The translations under genes and the position numbers were made by a program. Source: Mycobacterium sp. ST-F2 (GTDB taxonomy: Bacteria; Actinomycetota; Actinomycetes; Mycobacteriales; Mycobacteriaceae). From it: a DNA stretch of 64,000 bases. Shown one piece after another: positions 34,500 to 42,371 of this stretch; the first letter of the stretch is position 1, and the number at the start of each line of letters is the position of its first letter. The stretch is from positions 1 through 64,000 of the forward strand of contig NZ_JMHT01000023.1 in NCBI RefSeq assembly GCF_001905655.1, written 5' to 3'. The notes beneath the pieces are model-generated. The model was not told the origin of the DNA. It did not search any database and saw nothing but the letters and a program-made list of their open reading frames with translations.

Positions 34500-35196
34500 G
34501 AGTGGTAGGTACCCCCGGTTCGCGAGTGGATCTCAACCCGGCGAGGAGGCGGTCAAAGAGCTCGGCTGCCGCAGCGGCCGCGCCGTCGGGATCCCCGGCG
34601 ACGATGTGATCGAGCAGCCGGTGGTGGTCCTCGAACTCGGTCTCGACGGGCGTCTCGTTCATGACGGACACGCTCGCGGTGATGACCTCGATGAGCCCGA
34701 GGTACAGGTCGATCAACATCGCATTGCCCGACGCCCGCATGACGGCGCAGTGAAATTCGGTGTCGGCATGGACGAATTGGTCGTGATGGCCGACGCGCTG
34801 CTCGTCGTCGCGGCCGTCCAGCAGCCGCCGCAGGGTGACGATGTCGTCGTCGGTCCGGTGGGCGGCGGCCAGCCGGGCGCCTTCCACTTCCAGTCCGCGG
34901 CGGACCTGCAGCACGTCACGCAGCTCGTCGCTGCAGAGCCGGCGCAGCGCGCCTGACACCTCACTGGTGGCGCGGACGTACGTGCCGTCGCCCTGCCGTA
35001 CCTCGAACAGTCCGGCGTGCGCCAGCGCCCGGACGGCCTCGCGCACCGTGTTGCGGCCGACGCCGAGCGCCTCGACCAGATCGGTCTCGTTGGGGATGCG
35101 ATGCCCGACGGGCCATTCCCCGTCCGCGACAGAACCCCGGAGCTGTTCGATGACCTGCTCGACCAAGCCGGTACGACGAGCTGTGTTCAGCGCCAC
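34486..35196 (-). CDS. GntR/FadR-family transcriptional regulator
   Basis: This is a 236-residue regulator: an N-terminal winged helix (about 10-75; PNETDLVEALGVGRNTVREAV) and an all-helical FCD domain with the metal/ligand residues in DTEFHCAVM and the His in DHHRLLDHI. GTG at 35196 is chosen because GAAAGGA lies 7 nt upstream. TTG at 35199 is in frame. It is divergent from an MFS exporter with 47 bp between starts and probably controls it. The C-terminal codons lie inside a long hairpin. Confidence 0.87.
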   Translation of the reverse strand: MALNTARRTGLVEQVIEQLRGSVADGEWPVGHRIPNETDLVEALGVGRNTVREAVRALAHAGLFEVRQGDGTYVRATSEVSGALRRLCSDELRDVLQVRRGLEVEGARLAAAHRTDDDIVTLRRLLDGRDDEQRVGHHDQFVHADTEFHCAVMRASGNAMLIDLYLGLIEVITASVSVMNETPVETEFEDHHRLLDHIVAGDPDGAAAAAAELFDRLLAGLRSTREPGVPTTREQT

Positions 35197-35222
35197 CAAA
35201 TCATCCTTTCAACCAATCATAG

Positions 35223-35235
35223 GATGTATGTCATC
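35223..35235. promoter_or_regulatory. Possible GntR operator between regulator and MFS gene
   Basis: GATGTATGTCATC is an imperfect palindrome (GATG-N5-CATC) in the 47-bp divergent gap and could be the site of the adjacent GntR protein. A TATGAT repeat flanks it. The assignment rests on position only. Confidence 0.35.
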
Positions 35236-35243
35236 ATAGCAAG

Positions 35244-36512
35244 ATGAGTGCTGCCGTGAACGGAACCAAACACGCCCGTTACGAGGATGAATTGGCACTC
35301 GAGCTCGACGGCGCCATCGAGATCACGGACGTCCCGGCGAGCCCGAACACCCGTCTGGCCAGTGGCGTCCTGCTGGCGCTCGCCGTCGTCGTCACCGCGC
35401 TGAACCTGCGGCCGTCGGTCACGAGCGTCGCTCCCCTGCTCGGCGAGATGCGCGCCGCACTCGGGGTGTCGTCGGTCTGGGCCGGCATCCTGACCACCCT
35501 GCCCGTGCTGTGCTTCTCCGCCGCCGGCGCGACCGCGCCCTGGCTGGCGAAACGGCTCGGCCTGGGCCGGACCGTCACGCTCGCATTGCTCGCCCTGGCC
35601 GTGGGGCTGGCGGTGCGGCCGTTCGGCGACGGCGGCCTGATGCTCGGTGCCACGCTGCTCGCCTCGTCGGGCGTCGCGCTCGCGAACGTGCTGATCCCGG
35701 TGGTCATCAAGAGTTCGTTCCCCGCGCGCGTCGGTCTGATGACCGGCATCTACACCAGCGCCTTGCAGGCGGGCGGGGCCTTCGGCGCCGCCGTCACGCC
35801 GGCCGTCGAACACAGCGTCGGCGGCTGGCGCCCATCGCTGGCCATCTGGGCGGCCCTCGCGCTGGCGGCCCTGCTCCTGTGGGTCCCCGCCGCCCGGCGC
35901 CATCGCGCCGATTGGGCCGCCACCGCGGCACAGACCACCAAGCGCCGCTCACTTTTGCGGAACCCGCTCGCGTGGACCGTGACGGTCTACATGGGCAGCC
36001 AGTCGTTCCTGGCCTACGTCATGATGGGCTGGCTCCCACAGATTTTCATCGACAACGGCATGGACAAGACCAGCGCCGGCGTGATGTCCGGGGTGATGTC
36101 CCTCATCGGCGTCCCGATCGCGCTCCTGCTGTCGCCGCTGGCCGCGCGCAGCACGCACCAGAGCCTGTGGAACGTCGGCCTCGGCGTGCTGGGTGTGTCC
36201 GGCACCATCGGCCTGCTGATCGCACCGATGGCGGCGCCGGTGCTGTGGAGCACGATGATCGGCATCGGGTTGAGCGCGTTCTCACTGGCGCTGACCATCA
36301 TCGCGCTGCGCGCCCGCAACGCCGAGGACACCGCACAGCTCTCGGGTATGGCGCAGGGCTTCGGCTACCTGTTCGCCAGCACCGGCCCGTTCCTGTTCGG
36401 GCTGCTGCATGACGTGTCCGGCAACTGGCACGTCCCGTTCGTGTTGTTCTTCAGTGTGTACGCGGTGCAGCTGACGGCAGGCTGGTTCGCCGGGCGCAAC
36501 CGCTACGTCTAG
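35244..36512 (+). CDS. MFS transporter, CynX/NimT family
   Basis: This is a 422-residue membrane transporter with about 12 transmembrane segments after a 35-residue cytoplasmic N-terminus. ALNLRPSVTSVAPLLGEM is the characteristic first loop of the CynX/NimT (cyanate or 2-nitroimidazole) group. The substrate is not known. The ATG at 35244 has no good RBS. A start further downstream (VPASPNTRL region) is possible. It is divergent from the GntR regulator, and its stop abuts the stop of the next, convergent gene with no gap. Confidence 0.87.
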   Translation: MSAAVNGTKHARYEDELALELDGAIEITDVPASPNTRLASGVLLALAVVVTALNLRPSVTSVAPLLGEMRAALGVSSVWAGILTTLPVLCFSAAGATAPWLAKRLGLGRTVTLALLALAVGLAVRPFGDGGLMLGATLLASSGVALANVLIPVVIKSSFPARVGLMTGIYTSALQAGGAFGAAVTPAVEHSVGGWRPSLAIWAALALAALLLWVPAARRHRADWAATAAQTTKRRSLLRNPLAWTVTVYMGSQSFLAYVMMGWLPQIFIDNGMDKTSAGVMSGVMSLIGVPIALLLSPLAARSTHQSLWNVGLGVLGVSGTIGLLIAPMAAPVLWSTMIGIGLSAFSLALTIIALRARNAEDTAQLSGMAQGFGYLFASTGPFLFGLLHDVSGNWHVPFVLFFSVYAVQLTAGWFAGRNRYV

Positions 36513-37247
36513 CTAGAACTGCGGCGGATAGCCCGGGTAACCGACGGGAGCGACGGGCGCCGACTGCCCGCTCTTCCACCGGCACCACGCCTGCGTCGAA
36601 TTCAGGGCGGCCAGCACGCCGGTGGCGAGCGCGAACACGATCGGTATCGCGGCACTCATCACCGACAGCCCCGCCATCGCCTGCATGCCGTCGTAGCTGC
36701 CGCCGAGGGTGGAGTCAATGCTCTTGAGGATGGTCAGCGAGGCGAACAGGCCGACCACATTCGCGAGCACCACGGCCGTGCAACCGCCGATGACGATCCA
36801 GCGGCCCACCGCACGACCCAGGACCAGCAGCACGCCACCGGTGAGCAGCACGATCGCCACAATCGTCTGCACGATGGCCATGCCGGTGGTCAGGCCCATC
36901 AGCTCGGACCGGGTGTCACTCGCGTAGGAGCCGATCAGCGCGCCCAGCGTCGCGACCGCGTACCAGCTGGAGAACGCCTGGAACGCCGTCGACAGGGCGC
37001 CGAGCATGCTGAGCACCGCGGCGATGATCGCCGTCACGCCTGACGGTCCCGACGGCCCGGCGGGCACCGGCGCGCCGTAACCCATCGGCTGGGGGTACTG
37101 CGGCTGCGGCTGGGGATACTGCGGGTAGGGCACGCTCGGCGGCACGCCGGGAGCCCCGTAGGGGTTGGGCCCATACGGTTGACCCGGTGGTTGACCGGGT
37201 CCGAACTGCCCAGGCCCGAATTGCCCGGGGGGCCACTGATTCGACAT
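36513..37247 (-). CDS. Pro/Gln/Gly-rich N-terminus membrane protein
   Basis: This is a 244-residue protein. The first about 70 residues are low-complexity Pro-Gly-Gln-Tyr (GQFGPGQFGPGQPPGQ, PQYPQPQPQYPQP) and probably cytoplasmic. Four hydrophobic segments follow at about 75-100, 125-150, 155-180 and 200-225. Many mycobacterial envelope proteins share this layout. Function is unknown. The ATG at 37247 has AGGAGGGG just upstream. It is convergent with the MFS gene. Confidence 0.75.
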   Translation of the reverse strand: MSNQWPPGQFGPGQFGPGQPPGQPYGPNPYGAPGVPPSVPYPQYPQPQPQYPQPMGYGAPVPAGPSGPSGVTAIIAAVLSMLGALSTAFQAFSSWYAVATLGALIGSYASDTRSELMGLTTGMAIVQTIVAIVLLTGGVLLVLGRAVGRWIVIGGCTAVVLANVVGLFASLTILKSIDSTLGGSYDGMQAMAGLSVMSAAIPIVFALATGVLAALNSTQAWCRWKSGQSAPVAPVGYPGYPPQF

Positions 37248-37306
37248 CGAAACCCCTCCTTCAGCTGGGCGAACATAGCACGCCACCGCCGTTTCGGCGC
37301 CTCGTC

Positions 37307-37312
37307 TAGCCT
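37307..37312 (+). promoter_or_regulatory. -10 box of Ddn-like gene (leaderless)
   Basis: TAGCCT lies exactly 6 nt before the ATG at 37319. No RBS is present. Confidence 0.5.
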
Positions 37313-37318
37313 CGAATC

Positions 37319-37771
37319 ATGACCCGGGACAGCGACGCGAATCTCAAGCCACCGTGGTGGCTCAAGCCCATGAACAAGGTGATGATGGCGGTCATGCGGG
37401 TGGTCCCGATCAAGGGTCCCGTGGTGCTGACCGTGCCCGGCCGCAAGTCCGGTGAACCGCGGTCGACGCCCATCACCCCGTTCGAGGTCGACGGCGCGCG
37501 CTACGTGGTGGGCGGGTTCCCCAATGCCGACTGGGTGCGCAACGCGCGCGCCGCGGCGACCGCCACCGTCACGCAGGGCCGGCACCGTGAAGAGGTCCGG
37601 CTGTTCGAGGTACCCGCCGAAGAGGCCCGACCGCTGTTGCGGCAGTTCCCCATCCTGGTGCCGACGGGCGTCGGCTTCATGAAGAACGCCGGCCTGGTGA
37701 CCGGACCCAACCCCGACGAATTCGAAGCGCTCGCCGGCCGCTGCGCGGTGTTCCGGTTCGACCCCGTCTAG
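37319..37771 (+). CDS. Ddn-like F420H2-dependent quinone reductase/nitroreductase family protein
   Basis: This is a 150-residue split-beta-barrel protein of the deazaflavin-dependent nitroreductase (DUF385) family. Typical blocks are LTVPGRKSGEPRSTPI, which contacts the F420 phosphate, and DWVRNARAAATATVTQG. Family members reduce menaquinone or act on other substrates with F420H2 at the membrane. The specific substrate is unknown. It is the first of three such genes in the window. The start has a TANNNT box 6 nt upstream and no RBS. A 45-bp palindrome follows its stop. Confidence 0.87.
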   Translation: MTRDSDANLKPPWWLKPMNKVMMAVMRVVPIKGPVVLTVPGRKSGEPRSTPITPFEVDGARYVVGGFPNADWVRNARAAATATVTQGRHREEVRLFEVPAEEARPLLRQFPILVPTGVGFMKNAGLVTGPNPDEFEALAGRCAVFRFDPV

Positions 37772-37774
37772 AGA

Positions 37775-37819
37775 CGAGTGTGGGGGTTGACGAGAAATTC
37801 TCGTCAACCCCCACGCTCG
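37775..37819. terminator. Palindrome between convergent Ddn-like gene and lipoprotein gene
   Basis: Arms of 22 nt (37775-37796 and 37798-37819, containing GGGGGTTGACGAGAA) match at 21 positions around a single base. It begins 4 nt past one stop and ends 10 nt before the other. Confidence 0.65.
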
Positions 37820-37828
37820 GGCAGCCGT

Positions 37829-38104
37829 CTAGATGTGCGGCGCGTTCTTGATCGGGGCGTCCTGCTGGCCGACCGTCTGGCACCACGCCAGCGCCGACGC
37901 GCGCGTCCCCGACACCTCCAGCGACGACGGATCGGCGCCCTTGCGGTCCTTGATCATCTTGTTGACCGCCTCGTTCTGCGTCTTCTCGTCGGCACCGACG
38001 AAGTCCTTGCACTTGGTGTCGCCACCCTGCACGGCCGGCGAGCATCCGACCAGCATCAGTCCGGCAATGACACCCGACACCACCACGCCTGCTGACCGCT
38101 TCAT
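37829..38104 (-). CDS. Small lipoprotein, HdeA-like pattern
   Basis: This 91-residue exported lipoprotein has a signal peptide with lipobox LMLVGC. The mature part has two cysteines and the spacing C-K-D-F-x-x-A-D ... Q ... WC, reminiscent of HdeA acid-stress chaperones. The similarity is weak and functional assignment is not safe. ATG at 38104 has GGGAGG about 8 nt before it. It is divergent from menB. Confidence 0.7.
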   Translation of the reverse strand: MKRSAGVVVSGVIAGLMLVGCSPAVQGGDTKCKDFVGADEKTQNEAVNKMIKDRKGADPSSLEVSGTRASALAWCQTVGQQDAPIKNAPHI

Positions 38105-38193
38105 CAAGGACCTCCCTGTATTCGGGCCGCGAACGGCCGCTGTTTGTGTCGATCTAGTACCCCTGGGTGGCGCGGACCAAACACAGTCGGCTC

Positions 38194-38199
38194 TAAGGT
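38194..38199 (+). promoter_or_regulatory. -10 box of menB (leaderless)
   Basis: TAAGGT lies exactly 6 nt before the menB GTG. There is no RBS. Confidence 0.5.
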
Positions 38200-38205
38200 C
38201 GAGGC

Positions 38206-39123
<918 letters not shown>

Positions 39124-39241
39124 GTTCCGCCGGCGTCCTGTCGGTCGGGCGGACGACGGGACGCTGTGCGCTTTTCATGAGTGCGCTGTGTATCCGCTTG
39201 GGCGCGTGTCGATGCGGGATGCCTCGCGTCACACTGGGCAC

Positions 39242-39709
39242 GTGAACGTCGGGGCACAGGCGCGGATCGGCCGCTGGGCGCTGGGGGCCCAGGGCTTCGC
39301 CCTGGGCGTCTTCGGCGGCACCGGCCTGGCCTGGTCCATGGCGAACCCGCATTTCGGCGCCGCCGGGGCACCGATCATGTGGCTGCGGGTGACGCCGCTG
39401 CACTGCTCGCTGCTGCTCGTGGTCGGCGTGCTGACCGTCTTCGCCGCTTTCGGCCGCAGCGCGGCACTGTTCAACCGCATCGCGGCCGTCGGCTGGTTCA
39501 TCGTGACGGTGGTGTGCATCGCGGCCACCTCGAGCCACAGCCCGGGACCGCTGGGTTTCGACGCGCGCGACTCCGTGCTCTACACGATCCTCACCGGCTA
39601 CAACGTGGCGCTGGCGGCGTGGTTCGCCTTCCCCAACCGAACCACGCCGGCAGCGCGCCCGTCCCGCCGGTCCCACCGGCGGCACTCCGACGTGATCGGA
39701 TCCCGCTGA
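39242..39709 (+). CDS. Four-helix membrane protein of unknown function
   Basis: This is a 155-residue protein with four predicted membrane helices (about 12-32, 42-65, 75-95 and 115-135) and a basic C-terminal tail (RRSHRRHSD). I do not recognise the family with confidence. GTG at 39242 puts the first helix near the N-terminus. In-frame starts at 39212 and 39188 exist, none with a convincing RBS. It lies 118 bp after menB and 19 bp before bluB, on the same strand. Confidence 0.6.
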   Translation: MNVGAQARIGRWALGAQGFALGVFGGTGLAWSMANPHFGAAGAPIMWLRVTPLHCSLLLVVGVLTVFAAFGRSAALFNRIAAVGWFIVTVVCIAATSSHSPGPLGFDARDSVLYTILTGYNVALAAWFAFPNRTTPAARPSRRSHRRHSDVIGSR

Positions 39710-39716
39710 CCCCTGT

Positions 39717-39722
39717 TAGCCT
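39717..39722 (+). promoter_or_regulatory. -10 box of bluB (leaderless)
   Basis: TAGCCT lies 6 nt before the bluB GTG, just past the preceding stop codon. Confidence 0.45.
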
Positions 39723-39728
39723 CCCGGG

Positions 39729-40388
39729 GTGAGCGAGCCGAGTTACTCCGACGCCGAACGCGCAGCCGTCTACCGCGTCATGTCCGAGCGCCGGGACATG
39801 CGGCACTTCACACCGAATTCCCAAGTGCCCGAAGATGTTCTGCGCCGCATCCTGGAGGCCGCGCACATGGCGCCGAGCGTCGGGCTGATGCAGCCGTGGC
39901 GCTTCCTGCGCATCACCGACCCGGCCACGCGGACTGCGATCAAGGAGCTCGTCGACGCCGAGCGGATCCAGACGGGCGAGGCCCTCGGACCGCGCGAAGC
40001 CGAGTTCCTGGCACTCAAGGTCGAGGGCATCGGTGACTGCGCGGAGCTGTTCGTGGTGGCGCTCGGTGACGATCGGGAGCGCCACATCTTCGGCCGGCGC
40101 ACCATGCCGCACATGGACCTGGCGTCGGTGTCCTGCGCCATCCAGAACATGTGGCTGGCGGCTCGCGCGGAAGGCCTTGGGCTGGGCTGGGTTTCGCTGT
40201 TCGAGCCGACGGAACTGGCCGCACTGCTGGGGATGCCCGAGGGGGCGGATCCGATCGCGGTGCTGTGCGTCGGCCCGGTGCCGGAGTTCCCGGACCGCCC
40301 CGAACTCGAGATCGTGGGCTGGACGACGGCGCGCCCGCTCGACGAACTCGTGTACACCGACGTCTGGCCTGTCACCGGAGCGAGCTGA
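39729..40388 (+). CDS. bluB: 5,6-Dimethylbenzimidazole synthase BluB
   Basis: This 219-residue nitroreductase-fold flavoprotein makes the lower ligand of cobalamin by fragmenting reduced FMN with oxygen. It has ERRDMRHFTPNSQVPEDVLRR (FMN arginines), AAHMAPSVGLMQPWRF (conserved BluB block), GRRTMPHMDLASVSCAIQNMWLAA and LGWVSLFEP. The start is GTG at 39729. No cobalamin riboswitch is seen, and the start looks leaderless. No other cobalamin gene lies in the window. From memory its place between menB and the Rv0547c-like SDR is not that of M. tuberculosis. Confidence 0.92.
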   Translation: MSEPSYSDAERAAVYRVMSERRDMRHFTPNSQVPEDVLRRILEAAHMAPSVGLMQPWRFLRITDPATRTAIKELVDAERIQTGEALGPREAEFLALKVEGIGDCAELFVVALGDDRERHIFGRRTMPHMDLASVSCAIQNMWLAARAEGLGLGWVSLFEPTELAALLGMPEGADPIAVLCVGPVPEFPDRPELEIVGWTTARPLDELVYTDVWPVTGAS

Positions 40389-40399
40389 CGCCCCGGCCC

Positions 40400-40405
40400 T
40401 AAGCT
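40400..40405 (+). promoter_or_regulatory. -10 box of SDR/VOC operon (leaderless)
   Basis: TAAGCT lies 6 nt before the GTG of the SDR gene. Confidence 0.45.
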
Positions 40406-40411
40406 CAGGGG

Positions 40412-41284
40412 GTGAGCAAGAGTCCACTACGGCGCGTCAGCGAGAGCCTGCTGCTCGCCGGCATGCGACCGCCCCTGATCGAACGGTTGTCGGGCCACGG
40501 CGAGGTGGACCTGGCCGGGAAGCGCATCGTGCTGACGGGGGCGTCGTCGGGCATCGGGGAGGCGGCCGCCGCAAAGTTCGCGCGCCTCGGCGCGACGGTC
40601 GTCATCGTCGCCCGCCGGGCCGACCTGCTGGACAAGGTGGCCGCACGCATCACCCACGGTGGCGGCGACGCCATCGCGCGGCCGTGCGACCTGTCCGACA
40701 TGGACGCCATCGACAAGCTGGTCACCGACGTGGAAGCCGAGCTGGGCGGCGTGGACATCCTGATCAACAACGCCGGCCGGTCGATCCGCCGCCCGCTGGC
40801 CGAGTCCCTGGACCGCTGGCACGACGTCGAACGCACCATGACGCTGAACTACTACTCGCCGCTGCGCCTGGTCCGCGGCTTCGCCCCCGGCATGCTCGCG
40901 CGCGGCGACGGGCACATCATCAACGTGTCCACGTGGGGTGTGATGAACGAGTCGTCGCCACTGTTCGCGGTGTACAACGCCTCCAAGTCGGCCCTGACCG
41001 CGGTGAGCCGGGTCATCGAAACCGAGTGGGGCGCAAGCGGAGTGCACTCGTCGACGCTCTTCTACCCGCTGGTGAAGACGCCGATGATCGCACCGACCCG
41101 CGCCTTCGACGGGGTGCCCGGCCTGTCGGCCGACGAAGCCGCCGACTGGATGATCACGGCGGCCAAGACCCGCCCGGTGCGCATCGCGCCCCGGATCGCG
41201 GTGACGTCGCACGCGCTCAACAGTTTCGTCCCCGGCTTGGTCGACCAGATGATGAAACGTCGACGCGCACAACCGGCCGGGTGA
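40412..41284 (+). CDS. Short-chain dehydrogenase (Rv0547c-like)
   Basis: This is a 290-residue classical SDR with a 35-residue N-terminal extension, cofactor motif TGASSGIG (42-49), ARR at the end of beta-2 (NADP preference), NNAG (119-122), and Tyr188/Lys192 in YNASK. The substrate is unknown. Related mycobacterial proteins act on lipids. The start is GTG at 40412. A VOC-family gene follows after 4 bp, in the same order as M. tuberculosis Rv0547c-Rv0546c from memory. Confidence 0.88.
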   Translation: MSKSPLRRVSESLLLAGMRPPLIERLSGHGEVDLAGKRIVLTGASSGIGEAAAAKFARLGATVVIVARRADLLDKVAARITHGGGDAIARPCDLSDMDAIDKLVTDVEAELGGVDILINNAGRSIRRPLAESLDRWHDVERTMTLNYYSPLRLVRGFAPGMLARGDGHIINVSTWGVMNESSPLFAVYNASKSALTAVSRVIETEWGASGVHSSTLFYPLVKTPMIAPTRAFDGVPGLSADEAADWMITAAKTRPVRIAPRIAVTSHALNSFVPGLVDQMMKRRRAQPAG

Positions 41285-41288
41285 CGCG

Positions 41289-41678
41289 ATGGAGATCCTG
41301 GCCAGCCGCATCCTGATCCGGCCCGTCGACTACGCGAAGTCCGTGGCCTTCTACCGCGACGCCATCGGCCTGGCCATCGCCCGCGAATACGGCGCCGGCA
41401 CAGTGTTTTACGCCGGGCAGTCGCTCATTGAGCTCGCGGGCCACGGCCGTGCCGACGACGGCCCGACGGTCCCGTTCCCTGGCGCGCTGTGGCTGCAGGT
41501 GCGGGACGTCTATCAGACCCAGGCCGAACTGGAGTCCCGCGGGGTGCCGATTGCCCGTGCCGCACAACAGGAACCGTGGGGACTGCACGAGATGCACGTC
41601 ACCGATCCCGATCAGGTCACCCTGATCTTCGTCCAGGTGCCCGACACCCACCCCCTACGACGCGACACCCGGAGTTAG
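41289..41678 (+). CDS. VOC-superfamily (glyoxalase/dioxygenase-fold) protein (Rv0546c-like)
   Basis: This is a 129-residue single-unit VOC protein with two beta-alpha-beta-beta-beta modules. ILIRPVDYAKSVAFYRDAIGLAI opens the first and DVYQTQAELESRGVPIA the second, and MHVTDPDQVTLIFVQ ends it with an Asp in the position of a metal or substrate residue. It could be a lyase, an isomerase or a small-molecule resistance protein. It is the second gene after the SDR (4-bp gap). Its stop codon TAG lies in the loop of the terminator hairpin. Confidence 0.82.
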   Translation: MEILASRILIRPVDYAKSVAFYRDAIGLAIAREYGAGTVFYAGQSLIELAGHGRADDGPTVPFPGALWLQVRDVYQTQAELESRGVPIARAAQQEPWGLHEMHVTDPDQVTLIFVQVPDTHPLRRDTRS

Positions 41679-41692
41679 CACTCCGGGTGTCG
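41663..41692. terminator. Hairpin with the VOC stop codon in its loop
   Basis: Perfect 13-bp arms CGACACCCGGAGT (41663-41675) and ACTCCGGGTGTCG (41680-41692) leave a loop TAGC containing the stop. Flanking ACCCACC and GGGTGGT can extend the stem. It lies between convergent genes. Confidence 0.6.
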
Positions 41693-41709
41693 TGGGTGGT
41701 GAATCTGTG

Positions 41710-41741
41710 GCGCGTCAGCGCGTCAGCGCGTCAGCGCGTCA
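41710..41741. repeat. 8-bp tandem repeat (GCGCGTCA)x4 at the DUF3349 stop codon
   Basis: Four exact copies of GCGCGTCA run from 41710 to 41741, followed by a partial GCGCG. The last copy supplies the TGA stop of the minus-strand DUF3349 gene. The unit is not a multiple of three, but the stop is in the first unit read, so copy-number change would not alter the protein. Confidence 0.8.
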
Positions 41742-42047
41742 GCGCGCCGGCGTCGCCAGCGGCCAGCCGACCGAGGCCAGCCGCGCCGACACCTGGTGGA
41801 TGTCGTCCGCGCTGGGCTCCTGGTTGGTGACGGCTGCGATCGCGAGCTGAATCTCGGCCTCGGTGACCGGGCTCTCGCCGTCGTTGGTCCGCAGGATGGA
41901 CCGCGCCGCCTCGACGACCTCGTCCTCCGTGAGCGACCGCTTCAGCAGCGCCAGCACCGGGTAGTAGTCCTTCGGCGGGACGCCGTCCGGGTATCCGGCC
42001 CGCAGCCAGCGCAGGACATTCTCGAACAATCCGTTGGATTCAGTCAT
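41739..42047 (-). CDS. DUF3349 protein, copy 1
   Basis: This 102-residue small soluble protein is of the mycobacterial DUF3349 family (Rv0543c-like). It starts NVLRWLRAGYPDGVPPKDYYPVLALL, contains two predicted helical bundles, and ends LASVGWPL. Function is unknown. It is the third gene of the pitA unit (pitA, small membrane protein, this), 11 bp after its neighbour. A paralogue lies at 43894-44217 in the opposite orientation. Its stop is inside an 8-bp tandem repeat. Confidence 0.85.
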   Translation of the reverse strand: MTESNGLFENVLRWLRAGYPDGVPPKDYYPVLALLKRSLTEDEVVEAARSILRTNDGESPVTEAEIQLAIAAVTNQEPSADDIHQVSARLASVGWPLATPAR

Positions 42048-42058
42048 TGTCCGTCAGC

Positions 42059-42340
42059 TCACTTCTTCAGAAAGGGGAACAGGTCGACGCCGGTGTGGTG
42101 GATGATCGTGGACCGGGTGATCCACAGGATCGCGAGCAGGACCACCGCTCCGACCAGCACGAACAGCGCGAGACCCAGGAACTTGAGGATCGGGTTGGGG
42201 GCCGCGACCGTCCCGTCGGAGTGCTCGCCGCCGGCGCCGTTGGAGTAGGCGACCAGGCCGCCCGCGAACACCGCGGGGAGTCCGGCACCGAGGACCAGGC
42301 CCACGACGAGGACCTTGAGGATGGCTTCCACGTAATTCAT
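42059..42340 (-). CDS. Small membrane protein (Rv0544c-like)
   Basis: This 93-residue protein has two membrane helices (about 7-30 and 52-76: PILKFLGLALFVLVGAVVLLAILW), with a short Gly/His-rich external loop and FPFLKK at the C-terminus. It is found beside pitA in mycobacteria, from memory, so a role with the phosphate transporter is possible but untested. ATG at 42340 follows pitA's stop by 31 bp, and a TTCACTGATG context shows no strong RBS. A longer frame upstream lies in pitA and was rejected. Confidence 0.8.
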   Translation of the reverse strand: MNYVEAILKVLVVGLVLGAGLPAVFAGGLVAYSNGAGGEHSDGTVAAPNPILKFLGLALFVLVGAVVLLAILWITRSTIIHHTGVDLFPFLKK

Positions 42341-42371
42341 CAGTGAATCCTTCTGCTTGGTTCTCGGGGAA

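Noticed and set aside
36990..37247. Gly/Gln/Pro repeats considered as a sequence artefact or PE_PGRS fragment
   Set aside because: The frame is continuous with four membrane helices downstream and has a strong RBS. Pro/Gln-rich N-termini are common in mycobacterial membrane proteins.
41710..41741. Short tandem repeat considered as a CRISPR-like array
   Set aside because: Units are 8 bp with no spacers. It is a simple tandem repeat.
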